From Cucumis sativus (taxonomy: Eukaryota > Streptophyta > Magnoliopsida > Cucurbitales > Cucurbitaceae): 64,000 nt of DNA. Each line of letters starts with the position of its first letter. Within the stretch, counting starts at the first letter, position 1. The stretch covers positions 7,502,001-7,566,000 of the forward strand of contig NC_026660.2 in NCBI RefSeq assembly GCF_000004075.3, written 5' to 3'. The translations under genes were made by a program, and so were the position numbers. The notes beneath the pieces are model-generated. The model did not search any database. It saw only the letters and a list, made by a program, of their open reading frames with translations, and was not told the origin of the DNA. Shown here one piece after another: positions 34,970-47,448 of the stretch.

Positions 34970-36133
34970 TGTTGGATCGGTATGGCAACCTAGAGGGGGT
35001 GAATAGGGTTTAATTAAAATTTTGAATAAATAAACGTAAACTAAATTAATTAGATAATTTTTTTAAAAAAAATCTTTCTAAAATATGTTAAATAACAAGA
35101 TTGATAAAAAAATATAAATGGGAGTATGCAATCAAACTCAACCAAGTATATATAACTAAAATTAAATGCATAATTTTAGAGTGATTGGGTTAAATTCAAC
35201 CTACATTCACTTTTACAAGCACCTCTTGGGATTTTGATTGAAAATCTTTTTTTGACTCTTTCTACGAATTATATTAGAGTTGAGCCACTACTTGCTCCTT
35301 CTTTCGAGTTCCACGGGTTAGGATCCAACAATTACAATATGTTGAAGTTTTAAATCACACAAAAGAAAACTCTCTAAAAGAGTGAGTACACAATTTGAAG
35401 CTCTCAATCATTAATCCTTATACTACAATAAGAATTCTCTCAAGGACAAGATGAAAAGAATAAAAATTGGAAGTTTTAGAGAGAATAACAATGTTGGCTT
35501 TTGCACATTTTGAGGATTGTAAAGTTTAATATTGTTGTTCAAAATTTGGAGAAAATGAAGTATTTAAAAAGAGCGAAAAAATAAATTCAAAATCATTTTG
35601 GGTCATTGGATATAAGTAAAAGAAAAATGAATGGTCGAGATTTAAACTCAATTAGCCATTAAACACAATACAAATAATCATATAATAATATGTCTTTCAA
35701 AATACTTTGTTTAGAACCAACTTCACCATCTTTTTTTTCAAGAAAAGAACTAGTCGTTAGACACAAAGATAAATTATAATATTAAAGTCATTTTCTTTTT
35801 AAAATCATTTTCTTTATAAGAAACCAATAAGACAAAACCAAAAGTCACATTTATTACTCCTCCATTGCTCCAACTGGTTTTCTCTACTTGGTTCAAATTG
35901 AATACTTGATCGTCACGTCACCATCTCGGGTATTTTTTCGTTAAGTTTCTTTTAGTAATATTTTATTCGTTTGAACTTTGATTTGGGTGATTCAAAAGGT
36001 GTTAGAATCATTGTTCCAAGCTCTACGTTATGAACTATTCAACATAATAAAATTGTCATTAGAAAATCAGATTTGTTATCATCAAAACATTAATTAATTA
36101 ATTAATTTGAGATTAAGGGTCAAAATTCCAACA
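34970..36133. mobile_element. Possible solo LTR, about 1.16 kb
   Basis: Begins TGTTGGATCGGTATGGCAAC with the familiar plant LTR text 'cctagagggggtgaataggg', and ends 'aaaattccaaca', giving TGTTGGA...TTCCAACA ends. There are no coding frames. The flanks (tttac / catac) agree at only 3 of 5 positions, so the boundaries remain open. Confidence 0.5.
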
Positions 36134-36699
36134 CATACAACCATTGATTAATAACCATTTTTTGTTAAAAGGTAGTTTACATACAAAAATAATAAACATT
36201 AATATCTTTAGGTACCAACAAGCCTAAAATGTGTAAATTGGAACCAAGATTTTTCTACCAACCATACAAAATGTCCTATATCAATCCATTGCCCCATGTT
36301 GCGTTCACTGCTCCAATGGATTCTCCAAACGTAGTAAGAAAAGAAAATCTCATTTTAGAGTATGACTAATGAACATTATCTAAAAGAATGTTCTATTTAA
36401 AGCTAATTAAGACACAATGAATGATGCACAGTGAAAATGACACACAACAGAAGAGAACAACAACCATAGCTTTAATTATAACATTTTCAATCAAATTTGA
36501 AACAACGAAAATGGCACACACACCTATCCTAAATGACAAAAAGCAATAGCTAAATATCTAAATATGTAAATTTTTTGGGTTAAAGGTGGGGAGTACGAAA
36601 GCTCATATCTAAATAGTGTAGTTTTTTTTCTTAACATCAATTTAAATTCCACGAATGATTTAGAATTCTGGAAAAAAGGAAAAAATGAAAAACAAATAA
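36134..36699. other. Stretch without a supported gene
   Basis: AT-rich sequence between the possible LTR and the CACTA-like block; it may be interior of a larger CACTA-type element spanning 34341-37342. Confidence 0.4.
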
Positions 36700-37342
36700 A
36701 CAAATGGTTTAGTATCATTTTTCTTCTTGATGGGCCTTGTCCATAATCCTAAGCTTAAAATTATAAATTTTTTTCTTGATGGACGATGCCCATCAAGAAT
36801 ATCATTTTTCTTCATAGACCTTGTCCATAATCTTTTTTTGGTCTTTGTCTATCAGGAAATCCAAAACAAATATATTAATTTTTTTCAATGATGTTTGTTG
36901 CAAATTCAGAAAATTCATCACTTGTTGGACCGAGTCTATTAAGAAAACCTAGCTGACTTGATAGGCATTGTTAGTGGACTAATATATTATCCTTGATGTT
37001 TATTGTCCATCGATAAATAGTTTTCTTGATGTTTGTGGACCATCATCAAAACTAAGAGTTTTTTTTTTGAAAATGATAGATGGGTCAGTAGATGCACTTG
37101 GCATTTCCACTAGATGGACACCCCTTAGTACTAAGGGAACTTTGTCCATCAAAGAAATTAAGAATCCACATTTTTTTATGTTTTTCGTATTTCTTCAATA
37201 AAATAAGAAGACTTTTCTTGACGTACATGACCGTCAAGATAAACATTGTATCAGGGAAAGTATTTTTCTTGATGGTTTTTTGCCATGACCATCAAGAAAT
37301 GACAATTAGCATGCGTCAAAAAATACTAAATTTGTAGTAGTG
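36700..37342 (-). mobile_element. CACTA-like terminus, family B copy 1
   Basis: Ends with AAATTTGTAGTAGTG (reverse complement CACTACTACAAATTT). The interior has repeated 'cttgatgg..a.tgcccatcaag' palindromes. The block is alignable in inverted orientation with 47449-48010, for example 'ttcttgatggtcatggc' against the same text near 47497. No transposase. The frame 37092-37337 runs through these repeats and is not a gene. Confidence 0.65.
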
Positions 37343-40300
37343 TAATAAATTAAAATTTACACGTGTAAGAATATGTAAATAGATGTGCAATTGTTTATGA
37401 TTACTACAACAAAAAGTATCTATTATGGTAGTTGTAAACATCCGAAATTGAGTGAAGAAAAGAAAAAATGGTCACAAAATGAAAATGAATGTTTTTGAGG
37501 GGAAGAAACACTCATTTCAGATTATATTATTTTGTGAGAGTTATTTAAAACATTAAATAATCTAATAAAATAAATGTGGTTTCAATTTTTCTCCAAATTG
37601 GATCCCTATGGGCACGCAAACCCTTTCTCAACCTCTCTAAACACTGTCGACCCTCGCAATTCCAACATCCAATACTTGGCCATTTCTTAGGCATCTATCA
37701 TCGACATTCCTCAGCCGTCGGCCATTCCTCAAGTTAGTCTTTCTTTTTTCTTTCGTCACTGGCAACCTTAGTTTTTTTTTTCTCCATCCGTCTGCTTCTT
37801 TTTTGGAGTTTGGAATGAGACCAAAATGTCTTCGCTTGTGCTTCACTATGGACATATAATGAGGTGTTAGTTGTCCTTATTTCTAAATCTTATTCACCGT
37901 TCAAACTGGTGCGTCGTCGCCGTCAAGGCTGCCGTCGTCTTCATTTGGGTCGCCTGCTTCACTATGGACATATATAAGCTATGTTGTTTTCTTTTCAAGT
38001 GAAGATGCTAGAATACTAAGAATACACACTCTATGAAGTTGGGACATGGATTCTCTTCAAAGATTATTGTAGTTTTTTTGTTGGGAGCTGAGTTGTAACT
38101 TTCTCCTCTGTCAACTTTATGGAGCTTGGAATATATATGAAATTTTTGTAGGATAAATCCCCAATGTTTTTACTTTATGAGGTTGGATTCTGAGTTCTTT
38201 TGTAGCTAAAATGAGATTCTGAGGTGAGATTGCCTTGTTTCTTATATGTTAATCAAATTTGCTTGTTAACTCTTTTTTTTGTAATTCGCATGCTCTTTTT
38301 TTCTTCCTGAGTGAGCTTCTTAACTAAGACTTTATTTATGAAAGATTCTCTGTAAACATATTTGTAATTTTTAATCTTTCGTAGGTTATTTCCTCATTGT
38401 TGGCATCATTAATCACATTTCTATTGCATTAGAAATTTTATTGTTTATGATCTGCAAACTAAAGGTCTATGTTTCTTGTTATTTATTTATTCATTCATCT
38501 TGTGTTGACTGCCTCTTTGTTACAAAGAAACTACTTGATTATGCCTTTTTTTCTCTTTTCAAAATGGTACTATATGGTATGTCTCACAGTCTGTTTCACA
38601 ATCTACATTTGTTGTTATGAGTATTCATGTTTTCTATCTACATTTGTCGTTATGACTTGAATGTTGAGAATGTTGAGCCTTCAGACTTAATTAACTTGAA
38701 TGAAATTTCAGTTAAGGTTAGCTAGTGAAGATATAGCTTGAGTACATAAGATTAACACCTTCCTTCAACGTTATCTTCTTGTAAGTAGGCTTTTCAATCT
38801 GGATTCATTGGCTTGCAGGTCTGCTTAGTAAATAATAATGGTATGTAAGAATAAAACTAATTAGATTTTTTTGGATCCTTATAGTAGACTACGGTTATTG
38901 GTTTGATGAATGTTTGAACTTAGTTTCATATGAGTTTAAATATTCGTGTATGACACAAGATTTGTGGATGTTGAAGGACTGAATTTGTAAGGTTTTAAAT
39001 AAAAATTGAACCAAAAATGATGTGAATTGGAAAAAGAAAAACAAGAGTGAAACAGAAAGTAAAATGATGTTTGTTAAATAATTGGAAAAATAAGAAGCAT
39101 TAATTTGGGCCCTTTTGCTATTGAAAATTTGAAATCGTATACTCATGCAGACAGCCCAAGTTTCATAAGCTCATTTCCTTTCTATTTATTTGTAGCACTG
39201 CACTTCTACCTAAAAAGAAAATGCCTTAAAACGATCCCTTCATTTAATTACTTGAAATTTGAAAATTCTTCTTCTTTCTTTTTTTCTCTTTTGTTTACCA
39301 AAGATTGGTCTATTTCAAAAAATTTATATTATATGTATTTTCTCTCTCCAATTGAAAATTGGTAAAAACCATTTTTTCTATCCATAATAAATAAATTCGT
39401 AAGTAGGAAAATATATATCGAAATTGGATATAGAGAAATATATATATTTACATATTAAAAGATTGAATAAATTGCAATATATTTATGTATGTCAACTGCA
39501 TTATTAAAACATATCAATATGGCTGGCAACAAAACTAAAAGTATATTTAAAATTCTAAAACAATTGATTAATATTTTTAAAAAATAAAATCTGATATAAA
39601 AATAATATTGTGAAAAGTCACATCAAACTCAATATCAAAATGTAAACCTTTTGGTAAGGGGAAAAAATTGGGCAGAGAAGAAATGGAAAAAAGAGTAAAA
39701 AGAAAAGCAAAATGTTCTAACATGCCCTTTTCTTCTCAACTTTTTTTTGGGCCACTTTGATACTCTATATTTTTTTTTCTTTCTTTCTTTCTTTCACTTT
39801 TACTCATTCAATTTCCAAAGGAGAAGTATAAAAGAATCAGATGTAAAGCTGTGACGATAATGAGAGGTCAGATTTTGAAAGAATAGCCAAGAAAAACAGC
39901 CATCTCTTTCACCTGTCAAATCTTTGAAAATTTTCTCCCCTTCGAATAGTTTTCTTATTGGAATTCAATTAGGAAACCACAAAGTCATGTAATGGAGTAG
40001 CAAAAAGAAAATCCTTGCTCAACTCCCAACCCGGCATCAACCTACAAGAATAGATATCCTATTTCCTGCTTTTCATTATAGTGTGCCAATTATACTAATC
40101 TCTTCCACATGTTGTTTGTTTGAAGTGCATAGCCTTAGAAGTTAGAAGATTCTGGAATCAATCATGGGAGAGGGTGGCTAATTTTGAAGAAAGAAGAGAA
40201 GACATTGGCATTGCTCCTCCAACATACACATCCAATTTGCAAAAAAACAAAAATTGATGAGTATATATTTAGCTTCTCACTAGCCAGTTTTGGCCAACTG

Positions 40301-41169
40301 AGGTTCTATTTCTCTGTAATCGTATAATGGAAAGACAAAAAGAATAAAAACCTTATCACAACCATGATGTAATGTAAGAGTCAATGAATTGACTCAAGAC
40401 TAATGCAAAACCACAGTGAATGAATGCTTAGCAGATTCCAAAAGACATTTCATGGTTAAAAGAAACCACTGATAACATGACTGAAAATTAATTAACTGAT
40501 TGATCTGGGGCAAAATGGGGGGAAAAGGAATAGAAAGGGACCAAAAAGAAAAAGAGAAAATAAAAATAAAGGGTAGCCCCACAAAAAGGGGACTGAGATG
40601 AGAAGAATCTGAGATTGTTCCTGTTCCACCTTCAAAATTTACATGGACTGATAGTGCAACATATAAAGTTTTTAGGCATATTTATTCAAAGCAGAAACTA
40701 AAAGCATCAAACAAGAATTTTTCATGTTGTTATGAAAGCTAACTCGAAAAGAGAAAAGACGAAGAATTTGTGGTTATTTATTCATAGGGAGAGCCTAGAT
40801 GGATATCCCTTGAATGTTTTTCACACTAACAATTCAACAAAAAAAGAGGAACTCTGATACAAATTTGTTCAAAAACAAACCAAAATGATGGGACAAACAG
40901 TATTCCTAAACAAAGCTCACAACTTTGCCTCCGGTATTACTGCTACAATTATGATGAACTTTAAAAATTAAAAAGATTGACCTTAAATAAAAAACAAGGC
41001 ATAGTCTATAACTTTGTGGATCCCCACCTCACTGAAGATGCATGATGATACGTATTTTGCTATACTGCCGCAATCTGATTTTACATCTCACTCAAATATA
41101 AGAAGAAAAAAAAAACAAAACCAAAAGAAAAATTTCTAATCAAAACTCAAACCTGAACACAAAATCCCA
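37343..41169. other. Gene-free stretch of 3.8 kb
   Basis: No protein gene could be supported. 37590-38000 is richer in C and G than its surroundings ('cgtcgtcgccgtcaaggc', 'cagccgtcggccattcc') with frames on both strands, but none shows a domain; it may be an old gene fragment or non-coding exon. 38000-38800 is T-rich, intron-like. A (TTTC)n run lies at about 39770-39796. Confidence 0.5.
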
Positions 41170-42616
41170 AGTGGCTAAATACCTCTAAGCTTGGTTCTCA
41201 GCATCGGCACTCAGTTAGCTTTAGATAATTCTTCTTTCTTTTCCCCTTTTTTTCCTTTTTGTTGGGTAATTGAACTGAATATTCTATTGATTGGTCCGCA
41301 ACTTCATATGCTTCACCAATTATCTTCATCTACTATGTCGACATATCCGATCATTCCTAGGTAGTGTTTCCTGAAGCAAAAAACGAGGAGATTGAGTATC
41401 TAACAATCTGCTTTTGACAATTAATACCAGAGAATATTATCACTCCATTTTCTTTTCATCAGATAGGCAACAAATAAAAGGAGGAAAAGAATAACACTAT
41501 ATGACCAGAGCATTTAACACGAAATGACGTAATGATACACAACACCGTAGTGTGTCTTGGTTAACAGCTTCATTATCCTAAACTTCAATTCAACATCACA
41601 GATTATCTGGTGCCATTTTGTGATTTTGGGTAACACTCGTTAATTAAAACATTTTAAAAGGCTGTACTAAATATAATCGATGCCTCAATAGTCACATGAT
41701 AAAATGAAAAGGGATATATTTTAGGACATTGTAATGAGCCTAGAAAGAAACATCCAAGTTTTTTCATATATGGACAAGGAGAATTCAACAAGCATGAGGT
41801 TGTTAAACATTTATGATGATCTAGAACTAGCCAAATGCTTGAGCTTGTCAAGTTTAAACGAGAGAGCTGCACAATTGCAGGTTTGCAAGCATATGTGTGC
41901 ATGTGAACACAGAGGTTATGTACAGGACCCATAAAAATTCAATCACCAAATGCAAGGTAGTGAAAGTGAGAGAAATCACCTTTCCATTGAAAAAAAAAAA
42001 AAAGATCAGTTGAGTAGTTTATGCAAGTTTGATATTTGAATGCCCTTCATTTATATAACTCAGTAAATTCAATTAGTATGACTATATAAGTTACTCTTGT
42101 TCCCTTCTTTTTCCAGTAATCCCAAGAAAACAACTATAGAAGAGTGCTACCTCAGCCAAAACCAACATGGTGTTTTAATTCCTTAGACAGCGTGTTCCTG
42201 GAAACAAGATCCAGGCAACCAAAAAAGGTTCATTGGGAGCTAACTCTAAATATTCTTACAATATACTATGTCACATTTCAGCTGTACCAGACACATACTG
42301 AACGTATATCATTCCCACACTGAGTGTAAAAGAAAATGTATACACAGGTCAGCCAACTAGACAATATAAATTTGCTCGGTTAGCAACTAAATAATTGTGA
42401 TTTAGTATCAAAATGAGCTAATATCTAGATCATCAAATGCAGAATTAGCATGGATGATGATGCTATGACAACTTTCTGCAAGATCAATAAAAATATAATT
42501 CTACAATTGGTTGTTCATAATCGGAGCATTTGGAAAACAAAATTTCTCATAAGAGAAATCAGGAGATACTATTGAAATAATGAATGAGGCATTGTATAAA
42601 TTTTGAAACAGTGGCT
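41170..42616 (-). other. Downstream region of the hnRNP gene, probably 3' UTR with an intron
   Basis: On the minus strand an acceptor-like 'ttttttgcttcag' stands before about 41372-41280, which looks exon-like in base composition. Related hnRNP genes may have a spliced 3' end, so a final non-coding or very short coding exon here is possible. This is inference only. Confidence 0.35.
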
Positions 42617-44286
42617 CTAACCTCTGTTTGACTGCCTCCTATTAACACTATGACCACCAATAAAACCAGGAGAGCTTCTGGCTGAGACATCCGAAGCAGC
42701 ACTGCCGAGCCCATAACCAAAGGGTCCAGATCCATCTCTTTCAAAGTTGGAAGAACGCCACGTGGGATCACCATAACCGGCACTGTAGAAATCAGCAAAG
42801 GGACCGTCAAAACCGACAGTTGAGGTAGGAAATGATGATGTTGGAGGCAAAACAGTACCACTGTTTCTCCCATACCCTCCAGCTCCTAGACTATAACTAC
42901 TATCAACACCTCCATAATTAAGATTCCCAGAGTTACTAAAAACATTGTTTCCTCCACCTTGAGACGAGATTCCCGAACTACCCCAGCTAACTCCAGAATT
43001 GGCAAATCCAGTTCCCCCAACGCTGCCACCAGTTGCTGATCCCAAATGAGCATTGGAATTGGCAGAGTTTGTTCCATTGTTGAGCCCTCCACTTCCCCAC
43101 AAGTTTTGAGTTTCTGAGCTGAAGAAGGACGAGTTTCCTCCATTGCCACTTTCATACCCTATATTGCCAAATCTATCTGAGTTACCAGTATAATAAGGGC
43201 TCAGTCCCCGTCCATAGTTGAGATTACTGGCGAAATTAGAATTTCCCCCATACCCTGGGTTTAAGCCAATATCAAAGTTCACACCCATTCCATAACCTGA
43301 ACCAAATGGGGTGAATACACTTCGACCACTGGAAACTGGACTAAATCTACCATCCACTCTAACACCATAGCCTCCAATTGTACTTGAACTGTAACCCTGA
43401 GTGTAACCATTAAGGAAGCTATTAACCCTACTCTGACCATAATTGTATCCACCAAGTGGACTACGGCTGGGGCCTGGTGACAACTCTTTCGGAACTGCCC
43501 GCTTGACTTCAACCATTTTGCCATTCAATTCATGGAAAGTCTTGATAAGAACTTTCTCTACTGCTTCTTCAGAATCATATGTAATAAACCCAAATCCTCT
43601 GGGTCGAAGAGTATTGTGGTCGTACATCACCACAACATCTGTAATTGTCCCGAATTGATCAAAATAATTCTTGAATTCACTTTCTGTAACAGTAGATGCT
43701 AACCCCCCAACAAATATCTTTCGAGTTCGTCCAGGACCAGGAGAAACATTAATGCTACCACTGGTTCTACCTACAATGTTCTGATCATTCCTAGGAACAG
43801 CCCTTTTAGCCTCAACCTGAGGATGAAGAAAATTGAAGAATGAAGGTCGAGTTCAAATAGTCTTAAAATGGCAAATGCAGACTATAGTGATTGAAGTCAA
43901 GCTGAGAAACTAATCAGGAAAAGAACTTTCAATCCTCAGACAATTAGAAATTTCACCAAGGATGAAAAATAAACGGCTCAGCAATACATTACGAATCACG
44001 AGCTAATAAGAAATGAGCTATCTCTGCAGGTCCAAAGAAACACATTTGAGGTTAACAAACTCACCATTCTTCCATCAATATTATGCTTCTCCCTTATAAC
44101 TCTATCTGCAACACTTGGATCAGCAAAAACAATGAAGCCAAAGCCTCGACCACGACCTGTGGTCCGATCCTTCATAATGACAGCTTCTACAACATCACCA
44201 TATGCATTGAAATACTCTTTAAGACGGTCTTCATCAGTATCCCAAGATATTCCACCAACAAATAATTTGCCACTATCAGTTTGCAT
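42617..44286 (-). CDS. Two-RRM heterogeneous nuclear ribonucleoprotein (hnRNP 1-like)
   Basis: Coding exons are 44286-44065 and 43816-42617, joined by a GT-AG intron in phase 0, giving 473 residues. RRM1 (about 6-82) has RNP2 LFVGGI (8-13) and RNP1 RGFGFIVF (47-54). RRM2 (about 106-183) has RNP2 IFVGGL (108-113) and RNP1 RGFGFITY (147-154). The rest (from about 190) is a Gly/Ser/Asn/Tyr-rich low-complexity tail typical of plant hnRNP A/B-like proteins, which bind mRNA in nucleus and cytoplasm. MQTDSGKLFVGG is the usual start of this group. The upstream in-frame ATG at 44322 is excluded because an intron acceptor (gtatgtag) lies between it and the start. Relatives may end a few residues later, so the stop after 'NRRQSNRG' could be reached by read-through of a weak donor (ag/gttaga). 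An uninterrupted tail argues for an active gene. Confidence 0.93.
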
Positions 44287-44296
44287 TTTCCTTTTC

Positions 44297-44763
44297 CTAC
44301 ATACCACAGCAACAGAAGCCATATATCATTGAGATGTCCAAAACCCATCAAATGCAGATAGCATCCATACATTTCTAGTCGATTCAGATAAGGAAAAAAA
44401 ACACAACAGAAATCTAAATTCCCGAACATCCATTGCAGAGCTGAAGATCGAATTTTAAGGAGAGTGATGTAGAAATGAAATGAAGGGAATAAAATCAGGT
44501 ATGAGGATTCATTATAGTAGAAGATCGGTGTACAAAGATAAGAAGAAGAATTGTAATCTGTAACCTCTTGAAGGTGAAAGAGAAGAAGGAAATGGAATCA
44601 AATGCGGGTGAATGACAAATCAATAAGAGAAGCAGTACCTTTATTTTGAATCAAAGAGACAATCGAGGAAATGTATATCCCAAGAGAGGAGATAATAAAA
44701 ATAAATCAATTTGGAAACACTGGATCCATCGTCGATCAATTGTTCGACCAAAATTCAACAAAC
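44297..44763 (-). other. Inferred 5' UTR intron of the hnRNP gene
   Basis: The donor ctcag/gtttgttg (44764/44763) and acceptor gtatgtag/gaaaagg (44297/44296) are canonical. The acceptor lies 10 nt before the start codon. The upstream exon (44764 to about 45195) carries short upstream frames, including a 12-codon one starting at about 44948. Confidence 0.6.
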
Positions 44764-45222
44764 CTGAGAAAACCCAGAAAGCATTTGAATCAAAAAAGAA
44801 GGAATAAGGGGATCCAAAGTTAATAGAATTCCAGAGAAGATCGAAAAATAAAGTGGAGATTCCCATAAAACGGACCGATTAGCGAAGACCCAGAAAGCCA
44901 AATCTTGAAAAGCTAAGATCTGAGAGGATGGAGGATGATAAGGAGAGACATCTTCAACCTTCTTGTTCTTCTTCTGTTCTGTGTGTAAATATGTTGGTTG
45001 AAACCACAAACTTTGCTTTTAAGCCTTTCAGAATTGTTGTGTTTGAGATTGATTATGCGAAAGCAAATTCAGTTACCAAGCAGATCGGGAAATTCTATTT
45101 ATGTTTAAACAAAACTGTACACTAACAAAGAGAACGTGAAAAAACAGAAGCTTGAAGGTGTCTAGCGTGAGAAATGTATAAGAACTTTGAAACTGGAAGA
45201 TGAAGATTTTCTCTCACTTTCC

Positions 45223-45230
45223 TTATATAA
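45223..45230 (-). promoter_or_regulatory. Probable TATA box of the hnRNP gene
   Basis: On the minus strand 'aattatataagg' is followed after about 30 nt by A/G-rich leader sequence. Confidence 0.5.
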
Positions 45231-45235
45231 TTTTT

Positions 45236-46809
45236 TTTCCTTTTTTTTTCTTTTAATTTTGATCTTTACTAAGAAACTTACGGGAGGAGAAAATAATAAT
45301 AATAATAATGAACCAAATAAAACTGTTTTCTTTTTCTCTTTTTTTTTTTTTTTCTTCTTTTTCAAAATGCTTCTCTCTCTTTCAACTTCCCTTGTTCATG
45401 TGCTAAATATCACACAACCTTTTAACCTCTTTTTATATATATGCATGGAAATCTACTCTCACCATCCCATTAACCATCTTTTCTTTTCCACTATCCAATT
45501 TTTCTTTTTATTTTATGGTTTACTTCCTTCTTCCTTCTTCATTCTTCTCCTCCCATCCCATATCATGTGGAACTCTCTCCCATCAAACACCAAATAACAC
45601 TTTATATACACCTAATCTAATTTATTTACTTCCTCACTTTCAACTCTATATCAATTAGATTTTTAGTCTAGACGGGCCTTACTTATTCCGCCATGTACAT
45701 ATACCACATCATTTCAAAAGGCCAACCTATGTCACACTTTCTATATTACTTATACCACATCATCCATTGCCATTTTCTTTTGCATATGATAGAATAAGCT
45801 CTACCTCTTAAGCCTGTTAAAGTAGAGTTAAACCTCTAACTAATTAGTCATCTAATATGGGAAGAAGTAATCATTTTCTTACTAAACCTTCCGCATATTG
45901 TTTAGGTTAGTTTCGGAAGTGAATTATTAATTTTATCATTATCATTTATACCATTATAATTTTTGTTAAATCTCAAACTTAGTCTATAATACAAATTTAT
46001 TATTTTCTAAAATCATTTTATTACCCTAACTAATGTTGAAGCATATTCACATGTTTTATTTTCTTACCAAAGAAAATTGTTGTCGTTATTCAATAAAATT
46101 CAACAATCTTTTTTTAAAGAAACTACATTTAAAAATAGTTGAAATTACGAGTAAAACTAAACAATTGAAATATAGAAACCAAAATTGAATAAACTCCAAA
46201 ATCTTAAAGGCTAAATGAATGGTATTTTACGCGAGTAGCGACTTACCAATTCTAAGCAACTACGATACATTCGCAAACATGACTAAAATATAAAAAAGAA
46301 GGGAAGTTATTCAAATTTGATTAGAAATGTGACAAATATTGTTACATAGTTTGGAATGTCCAAAATTGGGTGCACATATTTCATTTGTTTCTTCTCAGAA
46401 GAAGGTTTGAAGCAAATGAAGTTGTTGAAGCAGCACAAACATTGTCAAGTGGTTCTTATCCTTTTGTGTAACTTCCATGTAAAGTTTGTGGAGTACCCAA
46501 AATACCCCTTTGCATCAAACTATTCTCCACATATTGAAAGGGTTATTATTGTCTTTTTGTATGTATACTTTGATAGCAAAGTTCCTTTTATACATTTAAG
46601 CTGGATTTGATTAGTGGGAGGTTGGTCTCCTCCAGCTTGCCATTAGCTGGGATGGTGATGATAGCTTAGGTGAATCACATGCAAATACTTATCATAATTT
46701 TAATTGCCTCTTCCAATTTATCCTTTTTTTTTTCTCTCTAAATTTACTCTTTCTTCAATCTGTTTTTTTTTTAAAAAACAAAATCTTCACCTAACAAATA
46801 TCAATTCAT
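45236..46809. other. Intergenic, promoter side of the hnRNP gene
   Basis: T/C-rich low-complexity DNA at 45236-45600 (AAT microsatellite at about 45292-45310, T run near 45340), then AT-rich sequence. The frame 45187-45597 is a low-complexity artefact. The frame 46356-46610 has no recognisable domain. Confidence 0.5.
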
Positions 46810-46890
46810 ATCCCAATTACTATCCAAATATAAATTTAAATCGTAAACTAATAATTGTATACAGTTGAGCTAAGCTCATGTTGGCACATA
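46810..46890 (-). mobile_element. Possible tRNA-derived SINE fragment
   Basis: On the minus strand 'gagcttagctcaactg' (46860-46876) resembles a Pol III A box. 'gtttacgatttaaat' about 25 nt on resembles a decayed B box. The arrangement parallels the candidate at 48320-48440. Confidence 0.4.
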
Positions 46891-46929
46891 AAAGTATTTA
46901 TTGCATGTGTAACTAAATCAAAAAACCCT

Positions 46930-47445
46930 TGAAGCTCGTAAAATATTTTAATAAATTTTAGATTTGTCCAACTATTCGTCACTTCTCTCTCTTCTTTGTG
47001 ATTTATTATTTTCTCTTCCACACTTCTTCAACTCCTATTCTAGATTTTATTTCTTCTATTTTTAAAATATTTTTTCTCCTGTTTAAATCTAAAAAATATT
47101 CAAGATCGTTTAAAAAGATGATTGAACTTCATCTTCTTCATATTCAAGAATACCAAGATTGTTTAAGTATCACTTTGACATGATTTAAATAATCGTTTAC
47201 TTAGTCAACACGCTCGTTTGATATGATCAACACGATCGTTTAAATTTGAAGTAATTTTTCTATCGTTTAAAAAGAACTACATGATCTTGTGGATATGATT
47301 TAAACAATCACGTACCTAGTCAACACGGTCATTTAGAATGATCAACAAAATCATTTTGATACGAAGCCCTTCTTCCATCGTTTAAAAGAGAACTACACGA
47401 TCGTGTAAATATAATGTAAATGATCAGTACCATAGTCAATCGAAT
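46930..47445. repeat. Palindromic 'aaacgatcgttt' array family, copy 3 (left part)
   Basis: C/T-rich text (46985-47090) leads into units such as 'acgatcgtttaaatttgaag', 'catcgtttaaaa.gaactaca' spaced about 60-110 bp. Interrupted at 47449 by a CACTA-like element and resumed at 48559. Confidence 0.7.
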
Positions 47446-47448
47446 CAC

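Noticed and set aside
42559..43658. Several other frames on both strands over the hnRNP gene
   Set aside because: They are reads of the low-complexity coding tail in wrong frames, without domains.
44287..44322. Longer N-terminus for the hnRNP from the in-frame ATG at 44322
   Set aside because: An intron acceptor lies between it and the family-typical MQTDSGK start, so these codons are intronic.
45162..45597. Frames of 67 and 136 residues next to the hnRNP promoter
   Set aside because: They consist of Lys runs or Phe/Leu runs from simple-sequence DNA.
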